Assembly: GCA_003645435.1 (NCBI GenBank)
Contig: QNFD01000014.1
Location: forward strand, 1-16,458
Origin: Gammaproteobacteria bacterium
GTDB lineage: Bacteria > Pseudomonadota > Gammaproteobacteria > GCA-001735895
Direction: 5' to 3'
DNA length: 16,458 nt
Shown here piece after piece: positions 1-6,999 of the stretch; position 1 is the stretch's first letter; every line of letters begins with the position of its first letter. A model generated the notes under the pieces. The model saw only the letters and a program-made list of their open reading frames with translations, had not been told where the DNA came from and did not search any database. Both the position numbers and the translations under genes were made by a program.

Positions 1-96
1 AACCTCGAGATCATCTTCGATAGCGTAATCGTGGCGTACGATGCGATTCAGCGCGATAGTATTATCGGTAGTTTTTGTTTTCTTTTTTTTGCTCAT
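1..96 (-). CDS. smpB: SsrA-binding protein SmpB, N-terminal fragment (cut by window edge)
   Basis: SmpB binds tmRNA and brings it to stalled ribosomes for trans-translation. Reading the - strand from the ATG at 96-94 gives 32 in-frame codons to the window edge. The product begins MSKKKK, a lysine-rich start, and continues with the block IALNRIVRHDYAIEDDLE, which matches the conserved SmpB N-terminus (IALN-x3-RH-x-Y-x-IE). The rest of the gene lies outside the window. No strong Shine-Dalgarno precedes the ATG. The gene is divergent from ffs, with about 120 bp between them. The start contains a run of eight A on the coding strand that leaves the frame intact. Identity rests on about 20 conserved residues, so it is good but not absolute. 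Confidence 0.85.
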   Translation of the reverse strand, partial: MSKKKKTKTTDNTIALNRIVRHDYAIEDDLEV

Positions 97-173
97 ATCG
101 GTGCAGTTATACTGCCAGCAGGCGGCGTGGCTATTCTCGGTTCAATTAGTTTGGATGACAAGTAAAACCTGCC

Positions 174-202
174 TTTCAATTTTACTGTACAAGCTATATT
201 AT
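174..202 (+). promoter_or_regulatory. Possible promoter of ffs
   Basis: A -10-like TATTAT lies at 197-202, with a weak -35-like TTTCAA at 174-179 and a 17-bp spacer. This would start transcription near 209, a few bases before the SRP RNA stem. The -10 is good (5 of 6) and the -35 poor, so the call rests mainly on position. Confidence 0.35.
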
Positions 203-216
203 CTCGCTCTTGCAAT

Positions 217-327
<111 letters not shown>

Positions 328-422
328 TCCAAATTCTTAGACACCCGAATGATCAATTTCATAACCATAATTTACCTGCTCCCAGTTAACAGGCGTGCAT
401 TAAGTCCGTGCGGGTTAAATTT

Positions 423-1547
423 ATGAGTTACCAGGTTCTGGCACGAAAATGGCGCCCCGCCAATTTTCAGCAGATGGTGGGCCAGGAGCATGTGCTGCAG
501 GCGCTAGTGAATGCGCTGGATAGTAATCGCCTGCATCACGCCTATTTGTTTACCGGCACACGGGGTGTCGGCAAGACGACTATTGCACGCATATTCGCCA
601 AGTCGTTAAATTGTGATACGGGTATCACTTCCAAACCCTGCGGTAGCTGTTCATCCTGTACCGAGATAGACGAGGGTCGCAGCGTTGATTTGATCGAAAT
701 CGATGCCGCCTCGAGAACCGGGGTCGATGATATGCGTGAACTGCTCGATAACGTTCAGTACGCCCCGACTCGCGGCAGATTCAAGATTTACCTGATTGAC
801 GAAGTTCACATGTTGTCAAAGCATAGTTTTAATGCCTTGCTAAAGACGCTCGAGGAACCGCCGCCGCATATCAAGTTCCTGCTGGCCACCACTGATCCCC
901 AGAAATTACCCGTCACGGTATTGTCTCGATGTCTACAATTTAATTTGAAGCGTATGTCGAAACAACAAATCGAGTCGCATTTAAGGTATTTGCTTGACGA
1001 GGAGGCGATAGAAAACGACTCGGCTGCTCCCGGGTTACTGGCCAGCGCTGCGGATGGCAGCATGCGTGATGCGCTCAGTCTTCTCGACCAGGCGATAGCT
1101 TACGGTGCTGGATCGGTCAAACAGGAAACGGTCGAGACCATGTTGGGATCGATTTCTCGTGACTATCTGATTAATCTCTTCCATGCCTTACTACGGCAGG
1201 ATGCCGCTGCAATTATCGCCGAATCGAGGAGTATCATTTCGCGCAATCCGGACTATCAACGTGTTTGCGCCGAAATGATCTCTTTACTACAGCAGATGGC
1301 GATTTATAAAATCGACGCCAGTATTGAGCCGGAAGACGACATCCTGGGGGAGCATATTGTCGAATTAACCGCGGCCTTATCAAGTGAGGAAATTCAACTC
1401 TATTACCAGATCCTGCTACAGGGACGGCATGATTTAAATATCAGTCCGGATGAAGCCGCTGGCTTTGAAATGCTAATGCTTCGACTACTCGCTTTTTCGC
1501 CAGATACTATGCAGGTCGAGGCTACCGAGGAAAAAAAAAACCTGTAA
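423..1547 (+). CDS. dnaX: DNA polymerase III clamp-loader subunit DnaX, zero-frame (gamma-like) product
   Basis: DnaX is the ATPase motor of the clamp loader that places the beta clamp on primed DNA. The zero frame gives 374 aa, beginning MSYQVLARKWRP as in E. coli. Visible motifs are Walker A GTRGVGKT (45-52), the zinc-module cysteines C64, C73, C76 and C79, Walker B DEVH (126-129) and the SRC motif (168-170). Domains I-III are therefore complete. The frame ends KKNL-stop right after a run of ten A at 1531-1540, where E. coli DnaX would continue into domains IV-V. Those domains lie downstream in the -1 frame. The zero-frame protein thus corresponds to gamma, and tau needs a shift. A GTG at 408 would add five residues, but ATG 423 is the family start. 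The ribosome binding site is weak. Confidence 0.95.
   Translation: MSYQVLARKWRPANFQQMVGQEHVLQALVNALDSNRLHHAYLFTGTRGVGKTTIARIFAKSLNCDTGITSKPCGSCSSCTEIDEGRSVDLIEIDAASRTGVDDMRELLDNVQYAPTRGRFKIYLIDEVHMLSKHSFNALLKTLEEPPPHIKFLLATTDPQKLPVTVLSRCLQFNLKRMSKQQIESHLRYLLDEEAIENDSAAPGLLASAADGSMRDALSLLDQAIAYGAGSVKQETVETMLGSISRDYLINLFHALLRQDAAAIIAESRSIISRNPDYQRVCAEMISLLQQMAIYKIDASIEPEDDILGEHIVELTAALSSEEIQLYYQILLQGRHDLNISPDEAAGFEMLMLRLLAFSPDTMQVEATEEKKNL
1518..1541 (+). promoter_or_regulatory. Probable programmed frameshift / transcriptional slippage site in dnaX
   Basis: A run of ten A (1531-1540) is followed by CCTGTAA. In the zero frame the codons are GAA AAA AAA AAC CTG TAA, so both A AAA AAA (from 1532) and A AAA AAC (from 1535) fit the X XXY YYZ pattern for tandem -1 slippage. 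A purine-rich GAGG at 1518-1521 sits 10-13 nt upstream, the spacing of the Shine-Dalgarno-like stimulator in E. coli dnaX. Ten A is also long enough for RNA polymerase to add or lose a base; one extra A gives the same product. The -1 frame is open from 1469 to 2221, so the shift must fall between 1469 and 1547. I see no strong stem-loop just downstream. Confidence 0.7.
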
Positions 1548-2221
1548 TTCGACAAACTCCGATAGTTGAGAACACGATACTCGATAAAGAAGATGTCGAA
1601 CCTCGGCCTGTCGGCAAGGACTCGCCGCATACCGCGAACGAGGCGACTCACCAACAACAAGATGCACCAGAACGGCAAGATGCGCTAGTTCAAAGCGATC
1701 AGCCCGCTACAGTAACCGATACCCACCGACCGGTACTCGAGGTGACGGAAGAACCTGGGTCTGAATCCAGTTCAAGCGCTCTTCCTGTGGCTGCTGAGGC
1801 GGAATCCGTTGATTCGATCCACTGGTCGACCCTGGCCTACGATCTTGGCCTGCAGGGATTGGCACAGGAAATCGCGGTGAATAGTACGCTCGACAGGCTA
1901 GATGATCATAGAATCCGTCTCAGCCTGAATTCTGAAATATTCAAACTGGCAGATTCTCAGATCGAGGACGAAATTAGACAGGCTATCGCATCAAAACTTG
2001 GGGTATCATTAAAACTCGAACTAGTGGCGCAGGATCAACTACTGGTGGAGACGCCGCAGTTGTTCTTACAGCGTCGTTTGCAGGAGCGGCGTCTGGCGGC
2101 AATCGATGAGATAAAATGGGATAGTACCGTGCGGAAACTGGGCGATGCTTTCGGCGCAGAACTTGTCGAATCCAGCGTCAGAAATATTGATGATAGTGCT
2201 ATCCCAGACAATGGCGATTAG
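1541..2221 (+). CDS. dnaX: DnaX tau-specific C-terminal region (domains IV-V), -1 frame
   Basis: This frame has no stop from the A run to the TAG at 2219-2221. The join gives a 599-aa tau, close to the 643 aa of E. coli. The first 85 or so residues are a hydrophilic, Pro/Gln/Glu/Asp-rich linker, as expected for the flexible domain IV region that contacts DnaB. From about 1820 on, a compact alpha/beta region (with YDLGLQGLAQEIAVNS, then RLSLNSEIFKL and FLQRRLQERRLAAI) resembles tau domain V, which binds the polymerase alpha subunit. A GTG at 1742 could start an internal ORF, but it has no Shine-Dalgarno and lies mid-linker, so I treat the stretch as the tau extension and not a separate gene. 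Confidence 0.85.
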   Translation, partial: PVIRQTPIVENTILDKEDVEPRPVGKDSPHTANEATHQQQDAPERQDALVQSDQPATVTDTHRPVLEVTEEPGSESSSSALPVAAEAESVDSIHWSTLAYDLGLQGLAQEIAVNSTLDRLDDHRIRLSLNSEIFKLADSQIEDEIRQAIASKLGVSLKLELVAQDQLLVETPQLFLQRRLQERRLAAIDEIKWDSTVRKLGDAFGAELVESSVRNIDDSAIPDNGD

Positions 2222-2250
2222 AACATGCAGTGTTAGAACATGCAGTGTTA
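2218..2250 (+). repeat. Perfect 15-bp tandem duplication (2.2 copies)
   Basis: TTAGAACATGCAGTG occurs at 2218-2232 and again at 2233-2247, followed by a third TTA. The first copy contains the tau stop codon TAG (2219-2221). The repeat lies between dnaX and ybaB and looks like a recent slippage duplication. Each unit contains the palindrome TGCA. Confidence 0.95.
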
Positions 2251-2276
2251 AACTGAACGGCTAAACGAGAGGAATG

Positions 2277-2603
2277 ATGATGAAAGGCGCACTCGGCGAT
2301 ATGATGAAGAAAGCGCAGGAAATGCAGGAAAACATGCAAAATGCACAAAAGGAACTGGCCAATAAAGAAGTGACCGGTGAGTCCGGTGGCGGCCTGGTTA
2401 AGGTTGTGATGCGCGGAACGCATGAGGTTAATCGAGTCAGTATTGACCAGAGCCTGATCGGCGAAGATAAGGATATGCTGGAAGATCTGGTGGCCGCCGC
2501 GATGAATGATGCGGTACACAAAGTAGAAAAAGAAAATCAGGAAGTGATGCAGGGTATGACCGCCGGATTAAATTTGCCCCCGGGATTCAAATTACCATTT
2601 TAG
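2277..2603 (+). CDS. ybaB: YbaB/EbfC family nucleoid-associated protein
   Basis: YbaB proteins are small dimeric DNA-binding proteins that coat the nucleoid. The product is about 108 aa, the usual length, with an amphipathic N-terminal helix rich in Met, Gln and Lys (about 8-28), the conserved [12 protein letters not shown] core and [13 protein letters not shown] helix, and the classic LPPGFKLPF ending. Three consecutive ATGs (2274, 2277, 2280) are possible starts. AGAGG at 2268-2272 lies 4 nt from 2277 and 7 nt from 2280; the middle one gives the MMKG start common in relatives. It sits between dnaX and recR as in E. coli, consistent with one transcript. Confidence 0.96.
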   Translation: MMKGALGDMMKKAQEMQENMQNAQKELANKEVTGESGGGLVKVVMRGTHEVNRVSIDQSLIGEDKDMLEDLVAAAMNDAVHKVEKENQEVMQGMTAGLNLPPGFKLPF

Positions 2604-2635
2604 TAGTTTGTTTGAAGCTATAGGAATTCCTTGCT

Positions 2636-3235
2636 ATGTCATCGTCCCCATCCCTGGCTGAACTGGTTACCGCGCTCACATGTCTTCCTGGCGTCGGCCA
2701 GAAATCCGCGCAGCGTATGGCATTACATTTAATTGAGCGCGATCAGAAAGCTGCGAGCAGACTCGCCAATGCAATGCTTGGCGCCCTCGAAAAAGTTGGC
2801 CATTGTAATCAGTGCCGAAATTTTTCAGACACCGATATATGCGGAATTTGTTCGAGTAACAAACGCAACTCGTCCATCCTGTGTGTCGTTGAAACGCCGG
2901 CCGACGTGCTCGCAGTCGAATCTTCCGGCGCTTTTCAGGGTACCTATTACGTGTTGCTTGGTCGATTATCTCCGCTCGATGGAATCGGGCCAGGCCAGCT
3001 AGGGCTGGATGAATTGGAAAACTATCTGGCGGACGGCAGTGTAGAGGAAATTATTCTTGCCACCAGTGCAACGGTGGAGGGCGATATTACCGCACAGTTT
3101 GTCGCCGATATTGCGCGCAAAACTAATATCAAAACCAGCCGCCTGGCACGTGGTATTCCGCTTGGCGGCGAGCTTGAATATGTGGACAGTGGTACATTGT
3201 CGCGGGCGCTTTCGGGTCGACAGCAGTTCGAGTAA
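2636..3235 (+). CDS. recR: Recombination mediator RecR
   Basis: RecR works with RecO (and RecF) to load RecA on SSB-coated single-stranded gaps. The 199-aa product is of standard length. In order it shows a helix-hairpin-helix (LPGVGQKSAQRMA, about 17-29), a four-cysteine zinc module (C57, C60, C69, C72) and a Toprim domain (about 80-175, with VVETPAD at 84-90). The conserved C-terminal LARGIPLGGELEYVD segment follows. AGGA in TATAGGAATTCC precedes the ATG. It lies 32 bp after ybaB. Confidence 0.97.
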   Translation: MSSSPSLAELVTALTCLPGVGQKSAQRMALHLIERDQKAASRLANAMLGALEKVGHCNQCRNFSDTDICGICSSNKRNSSILCVVETPADVLAVESSGAFQGTYYVLLGRLSPLDGIGPGQLGLDELENYLADGSVEEIILATSATVEGDITAQFVADIARKTNIKTSRLARGIPLGGELEYVDSGTLSRALSGRQQFE

Positions 3236-3293
3236 AGAAATTTCGCAGCACAGAAAGCGGCGAGCAGAGTGACAAACATTAGGAGCAGTGATT

Positions 3294-3638
3294 ATGTCAG
3301 ATACCATTTTTAGCAAGATCATTCGGCGCGAAATTCCCGCCGATATTGTTTATGAGGATGAAGAAGTCTTCGCCTTTCGGGATATCAGTCCGCAGGCGCC
3401 CGTGCATGTTCTGATTATTCCAAAGTTAGAAATTGCTACGGTCAATGACATTCAGCCCGAACATGCCGAACTCATAGGAAAAATGGTTCTGGCCGCACAA
3501 AAGATAGCCATGCAGGAAGGTATCGCCGAGGATGGTTATCGGCTCGCAATCAATTGTAACCAGCACGGCTGTCAGGTGGTGTTTCATTTACACATTCACC
3601 TGATCGGTGGGAAGCAATTACGCGGTTCTGCGGCCTGA
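3294..3638 (+). CDS. HIT-family purine nucleotide phosphoramidase (HinT-like)
   Basis: HinT-type enzymes hydrolyse nucleoside phosphoramidates. The 114-aa product starts [20 protein letters not shown], nearly identical to E. coli HinT, and carries the histidine triad H98-x-H100-x-H102 in [10 protein letters not shown]. The residue pair before the triad reads HGC (91-93), where the family usually has HGG. The ATG at 3294 is chosen over the GTG at 3288 because AGGAG (3281-3285) is 8 nt from the ATG but only 2 nt from the GTG. It follows recR by 58 bp, probably in the same transcript. It is convergent with rsgA, with only 5 bp between the two stops. Confidence 0.95.
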   Translation: MSDTIFSKIIRREIPADIVYEDEEVFAFRDISPQAPVHVLIIPKLEIATVNDIQPEHAELIGKMVLAAQKIAMQEGIAEDGYRLAINCNQHGCQVVFHLHIHLIGGKQLRGSAA

Positions 3639-3644
3639 GAACGC
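3622..3644. terminator. Weak hairpin at the HIT/rsgA convergence
   Basis: GTTCT (3625-3629) and AGAAC (3638-3642) pair across an 8-nt loop. Two outer G-C pairs (3622-3623 with 3643-3644) can add to the stem after a bulged G3624. The hairpin covers the HIT stop codon and the end of rsgA. It has no T-tract on either strand, so intrinsic termination is doubtful. Confidence 0.25.
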
Positions 3645-4594
3645 TAATCTGTAAGCATTTTAAGGTAATTCTGATACCTGCTATCGGCAATTTCGCCCCG
3701 TGTCACTGCCGACCTTACCGCACAATCAGGTTCATTGTGATGACGGCAATTGTTGAAGCGACATTCAGCCGCGAAATGATGGATTTCGCGGAATCCATCG
3801 CCTAGCGGCTTATTCCGATCTAGTAAAGGGTTAAAACCACGAATGCCCGGGGTGTCAATCAACTGGCCATTATTAGCCAGGTGGTACAGGCGACTGGTTC
3901 TTGTCGTATGCCGTCCTTCTTCGTTGGCCTCGGAAATATCGGCAATTTTGATTTGTTCATCGGGCAACAATGCCTTGGTAATCGATGATTTGCCGACACC
4001 CGATACCCCGCTCAGCACAGAACTATTATTGTCGAAAACCGAAGCCAGTCGATCCATCCCATGACCCGATTCGACGCTGATTGATAAAACTGAATACCCC
4101 AGTGGCGTATAGATGCTTTCCAGGCAGAAAGGGTCTTCTTCCTGTTCGGCTAGCAGATCTATTTTGTTTAAAATAATGACCGCATTGATGTCCTGTTGTT
4201 CGGCCGAGACCAGGTACTGATCGAGTAAAAAAAGATTCGGCTCGGGTTTTACTGCAAGGCAAATCAATAACTGACTAATGTTTGCCGCGACTGATTTTGG
4301 TTGGCCGAATCCATCAAGCCGTTGCAAAAAATTATGCCGTGGTCCAATCGCGACAACGCGATACTCGTTGGCAGTGGTATTCTCACAGGTCACGCGATCG
4401 CCACATACTATGGTGCCGAGGTTTGATCTGACCTGGCATTCGATTGAACCCATATCCACTATTTCAACAACGATTTTGCCGCCATGATGGGAAATGACGA
4501 GGCCTTCTATATAATTTTCGTCATTCGCAGAAATAGCATCCTGAGCTTGCCGGATACGATTTTTCTGAAGTTGACTAAGCCGGCGTCGCGCCAC
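3644..4594 (-). CDS. rsgA: Ribosome small subunit-dependent GTPase RsgA (YjeQ)
   Basis: RsgA is a late 30S maturation factor, a circularly permuted GTPase activated by the small subunit. The 316-aa product has an N-terminal OB-fold (about 28-85). The permuted motifs follow in the order G4 NKID (143-146), G1 GVSGVGKSS (196-204) and G3 DTPG (247-250). The C-terminal zinc finger has C278, C283, H285 and C291. The start is GTG (4594-4592) and gives the usual basic leader MARRRLSQLQ. No Shine-Dalgarno is visible. It starts 6 bp after the M48 protease stop, so translational coupling is likely. Nearness to orn, here divergent across the protease gene, is the common gammaproteobacterial neighbourhood. 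Confidence 0.97.
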   Translation of the reverse strand: MARRRLSQLQKNRIRQAQDAISANDENYIEGLVISHHGGKIVVEIVDMGSIECQVRSNLGTIVCGDRVTCENTTANEYRVVAIGPRHNFLQRLDGFGQPKSVAANISQLLICLAVKPEPNLFLLDQYLVSAEQQDINAVIILNKIDLLAEQEEDPFCLESIYTPLGYSVLSISVESGHGMDRLASVFDNNSSVLSGVSGVGKSSITKALLPDEQIKIADISEANEEGRHTTRTSRLYHLANNGQLIDTPGIRGFNPLLDRNKPLGDGFREIHHFAAECRFNNCRHHNEPDCAVRSAVTRGEIADSRYQNYLKMLTD

Positions 4595-4600
4595 AACAAG

Positions 4601-5854
4601 TTAACTCGCTTCGCCGGCAACCGATTTTAAATGATCTATGCGGATAGAAGCAGGAGGATGAGAATCGTAAAACATGGAATGTACCGGATCCGGCGTCAGC
4701 GTGCTGGCGTTGTCGCGGTACATATTAACCAGGGCGGATATCAGTGCGCGATAGTCGCTATTCGATTTGGCAAATTCGTCTGCTTCGAACTCATGCTTTC
4801 TTGACAGGGCAGAAAACAGGGGGCTGACGAAATAGGTAAATACCGGCATTGTCAGAACAAACAGTAACAGGGCCGTATGGGTTGAAGCTGTTTCTACACC
4901 CAGAGCCGTATAAAACCAGCTCGATTCCATAAGCCAGGCAAGCAAGGCAAAACCGAGCAGTGTTATAACCAGGGATATAAGCAGTGATTTTTTGATGTGA
5001 TGGCGTTTAAAATGCCCTAGCTCATGCGCGAGCACTGCTTCAACTTCATCCTCGGACAGGGTTTCAAGCAAGGTATCATAAAAAACGATTCGTTTGTTTT
5101 TACCGAATCCGGTGAAATAAGCGTTTCCGTGCGCCGATCTTTTTGAACCGTCGATTACATAAACACCCTCACTTTGAAATCCGCAGCGTTGCAACAACTT
5201 GTCGATACGAGATTTTAGAGAAGCATCTTCCAGGGCGCTGAATTTATTAAACAGCGGGGCAATAAAAACCGGCCAGGCCCATATCATCAGCAACGAAAAC
5301 GTGGTCCACACCAGCCAGGCGTAAAACCACCAGTACTCACCAGCCTGGTTCATTAACCACAATATGGTAGCGATTAACGGCAGACCCAAAATCAACATCA
5401 ATAGCACGCCTTTAAGCAGGTCAAGCGACCAGGTTTTCCAGTTGGTCTGGTTAAACCCGTATCTTTGTTCTACCACGAAGGTATGGTATAGCGAAAATGG
5501 CAAATCAATAATTGAGGTGAGAATGACGAGGGAAGCAATCACTGCGATGCCATTCAGCATTGCTGCAAGCTGATGATCCGCCCACCATAGATCGAGAGCG
5601 CTCAGCCCCCCGCCAAGCGTCCAGAACAGCAGCCAGACAGTTTCCCAGGCCAGTGAAACCCTGCCCACACGTAACTTGGTGCAGGAATAATCGGCGGCTT
5701 TCTGGTGGTCCTCGAGTTTGATTTTGTCGGTAAATTCCTCGGGTACCTTGCTCCTGTGTAGCTGTATATGATTAAGCTGGCGTTGTGATAGCCACAGTCG
5801 AACAGTAACCGAGGCAAGCAAAAAAAATAAAAACAGTAATGTAAAGCTGTGCAT
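4601..5854 (-). CDS. M48 family integral-membrane zinc metallopeptidase (Ste24/CAAX protease 1-like)
   Basis: The 417-aa product has the architecture of the M48A (Ste24) family. An N-terminal membrane anchor (4-22) is followed by hydrophobic segments near 70-85, 97-117, 147-169 and 177-200. The zinc site HELGH is at 277-281, two more membrane spans are at about 290-310 and 327-348, and the third ligand motif E355-x3-D359 lies in HEFEADEFA. The ending shows the usual DSHPPASIRI (397-406). Bacteria lack prenylated CAAX substrates, so the target is more likely misfolded or membrane protein; that part is inference. ATG at 5854 is preceded by TAGGT. It is cotranscribed with rsgA and divergent from orn. 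A T8 run near the start is in frame. Confidence 0.93.
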   Translation of the reverse strand: MHSFTLLFLFFLLASVTVRLWLSQRQLNHIQLHRSKVPEEFTDKIKLEDHQKAADYSCTKLRVGRVSLAWETVWLLFWTLGGGLSALDLWWADHQLAAMLNGIAVIASLVILTSIIDLPFSLYHTFVVEQRYGFNQTNWKTWSLDLLKGVLLMLILGLPLIATILWLMNQAGEYWWFYAWLVWTTFSLLMIWAWPVFIAPLFNKFSALEDASLKSRIDKLLQRCGFQSEGVYVIDGSKRSAHGNAYFTGFGKNKRIVFYDTLLETLSEDEVEAVLAHELGHFKRHHIKKSLLISLVITLLGFALLAWLMESSWFYTALGVETASTHTALLLFVLTMPVFTYFVSPLFSALSRKHEFEADEFAKSNSDYRALISALVNMYRDNASTLTPDPVHSMFYDSHPPASIRIDHLKSVAGEAS

Positions 5855-5857
5855 GGA

Positions 5858-5899
5858 TCGACCTACCGATTTAAAACTTGCTATAGTTTAACTTATATT
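5858..5899 (+). promoter_or_regulatory. Candidate promoter(s) of orn
   Basis: Two overlapping sigma-70-like options exist in the 70-bp divergent spacer. One is TTAAAA (5871-5876) with TATATT (5894-5899), spacer 17. The other is TCGACC (5858-5863) with TATAGT (5882-5887), spacer 18. The second leaves a more usual leader before AAGGAG (5909-5914) and the ATG at 5925. Confidence 0.4.
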
Positions 5900-5924
5900 T
5901 AGAACTTAAAGGAGACTCTGAACA

Positions 5925-6470
5925 ATGCCGATCGATAACAGCAATTTGATTTGGGTAGACCTGGAAATGACTGGTCTCGAACCCCAGCTCGATCAAATTA
6001 TAGAAATCGCGACGGTTGTGACGGACAAGGACCTCAATATATTAGGTCAGGGTCCGGTTATAGCCATATATCAGCCCCCGGAAATAATGAATGCCATGGA
6101 CGAATGGAATACAAGTCATCACGGTGATTCCGGTTTGAGCGAAAGGGTGGCCAATAGCGGGCATGGCAGGCTGGAAGCGGAGCGGGAAACCCTGGAGTTC
6201 CTGAAACAATACCTGGACTCGGGGAAATCACCAATGTGCGGCAATAGCATTTGCCAGGATCGACGGTTTATGGCGCGGCTAATGCCGGAACTCGAGTCAT
6301 TTTTTCATTATAGAAACCTGGATGTGAGCACCCTTAAGGAATTGGCCAGTCGCTGGAAACCGGAGGCGATGGAAGGATTTATCAAAAAAGGCGCTCACCT
6401 AGCGCTGGACGATGTACTGGAATCGATTGACGAGTTAAAGCATTATCGGGATCATTTCCTCAGGCTTTAG
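5925..6470 (+). CDS. orn: Oligoribonuclease (3'-5' exoribonuclease)
   Basis: Orn degrades very short RNAs, including pGpG from cyclic di-GMP turnover, to mononucleotides. The 181-aa product has the same length and catalytic numbering as E. coli Orn. The DEDDh residues are D12 and E14 (WVDLEMTGL), D112 ([10 protein letters not shown]), H158 and D163 ([13 protein letters not shown]). AAGGAG at 5909-5914 lies 10 nt before the ATG. It is divergent from the M48-rsgA pair. No classical terminator follows; a REPIN-like inverted repeat begins 20 bp after the stop codon and may protect or end the transcript (inference). Confidence 0.98.
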   Translation: MPIDNSNLIWVDLEMTGLEPQLDQIIEIATVVTDKDLNILGQGPVIAIYQPPEIMNAMDEWNTSHHGDSGLSERVANSGHGRLEAERETLEFLKQYLDSGKSPMCGNSICQDRRFMARLMPELESFFHYRNLDVSTLKELASRWKPEAMEGFIKKGAHLALDDVLESIDELKHYRDHFLRL

Positions 6471-6489
6471 GAGACTGTCGTAAAAGACT

Positions 6490-6574
6490 GTAGGATGGGT
6501 GCAACCCATCGTCTTGGTTTTGTGGCCGTTATTCTGCTTGCGTGCCTATTTCTGATGGGTTGCACCCATCCTAC
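6490..6574. repeat. REPIN-like pair of inverted REP-type hairpins
   Basis: Two 21-bp arms (6490-6510 and 6554-6574) are exact reverse complements, separated by 43 bp. Each arm is itself nearly palindromic: the GATGGGT / ACCCATC core forms a 7-bp stem with a 3-nt loop. Two REP units facing each other within about 85 bp is the REPIN form, a non-autonomous element usually mobilised by a RAYT (Y1-type) transposase encoded elsewhere. None is encoded in this window. The core TAGGATGGGT...ACCCATCCTA resembles intergenic repeats I recall from several gammaproteobacteria. Confidence 0.85.
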
Positions 6575-6890
6575 GCATTGCGTGCATTTCCGCCATGGCA
6601 TGAAACACAATCCAGGCCTTCACGACATCCTCGTGAGGGTAGAGTGCTAAAGTTATCCGGGCTTAGCCCTGTTGCTGGTATCCCGGTTTGTGTGTTTCGA
6701 GGGTTAGCTTCAACATCGACCATAAGGGATAAATCCCGCTTAGCAAAACCAGAAATTATGGCACTGAAACTTTTACGATTAAAGACCGGCAGGTTTAATT
6801 TTTTGATCTAGAATAAAGGGAGAAGACAAGCATATTTCAAGCCCTTGATAGGCCAGAATTGATTGTTAATTCAGTGATTTATTCCCACTT
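6575..6890. other. Gene-free spacer between the REPIN and the lpxC promoter
   Basis: I see no credible gene here. A 90-residue open frame covering 6542-6811 runs through the right REPIN arm, has no ribosome binding site and resembles no family I know. The one clear structure is a 9-bp hairpin with 5-nt loop (6617-6625 with 6631-6639, one T-G wobble) without a T-tract. A short palindrome GGGATAAATCCC lies at 6726-6737. The sequence turns AT-rich from about 6755 toward the promoter. Confidence 0.6.
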
Positions 6891-6894
6891 GTTA

Positions 6895-6925
6895 ATGACA
6901 TGAGTTAGATTTACTGGGCTATAAT
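6895..6925 (+). promoter_or_regulatory. Probable sigma-70 promoter of the lpxC operon
   Basis: A perfect TATAAT is at 6920-6925. The best -35 is ATGACA at 6895-6900 (5 of 6 to TTGACA), with a long 19-bp spacer. Transcription would start near 6932 and leave a leader of about 100 nt before lpxC. Confidence 0.55.
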
Positions 6926-6939
6926 ATAGATTGATTTAT

Positions 6940-6999
6940 TGAGAAATTTGTCTCATTATGACTGGTTAATTGACGAAGCTGAAAAGTACAGTCGTCAAT
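6940..6999 (+). promoter_or_regulatory. Two stem-loops in the lpxC leader
   Basis: Hairpin 1 pairs TGAGA (6940-6944) with TCTCA (6951-6955). Hairpin 2 pairs ATTGACGA (6969-6976) with TCGTCAAT (6992-6999), a perfect 8-bp stem. It is extended inward by CTG/CAG (6979-6981 with 6989-6991) past a 2-nt bulge, around a 7-nt loop. The second ends 35 nt before the lpxC start and could be an RNA structure or, as DNA, a dyad operator. No known riboswitch class is recognised. Confidence 0.5.

Noticed and set aside
1541..1600. A stimulatory stem-loop downstream of the dnaX slip site
   Set aside because: Only a 6-bp stem with two wobbles (GTTGAG / CTCGAT, about 1565-1586) could be drawn. It is too weak and too distant to claim.
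423..2221. dnaX as a frameshifted pseudogene
   Set aside because: The gene is essential. The break falls at the gamma/tau boundary on a slippery run, and both parts are well conserved, so a programmed shift or a base-count error is more likely than decay.
1742..2221. A separate 159-aa gene starting at GTG 1742
   Set aside because: There is no ribosome binding site, it starts inside a hydrophilic linker that is open upstream to the A run, and its content matches tau domain V.
6490..6574. A CRISPR array or an insertion sequence
   Set aside because: There are only two arms in inverted, not direct, orientation, with no spacer series and no transposase.
6490..6574. A plain Rho-independent terminator for orn
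   Set aside because: Each arm makes a stem, but no T-tract follows either; the paired 21-bp arms fit a REPIN better.
6542..6811. A 90-aa ORF in the orn-lpxC spacer
   Set aside because: It includes the REPIN arm, lacks a ribosome binding site and has no recognisable family features.
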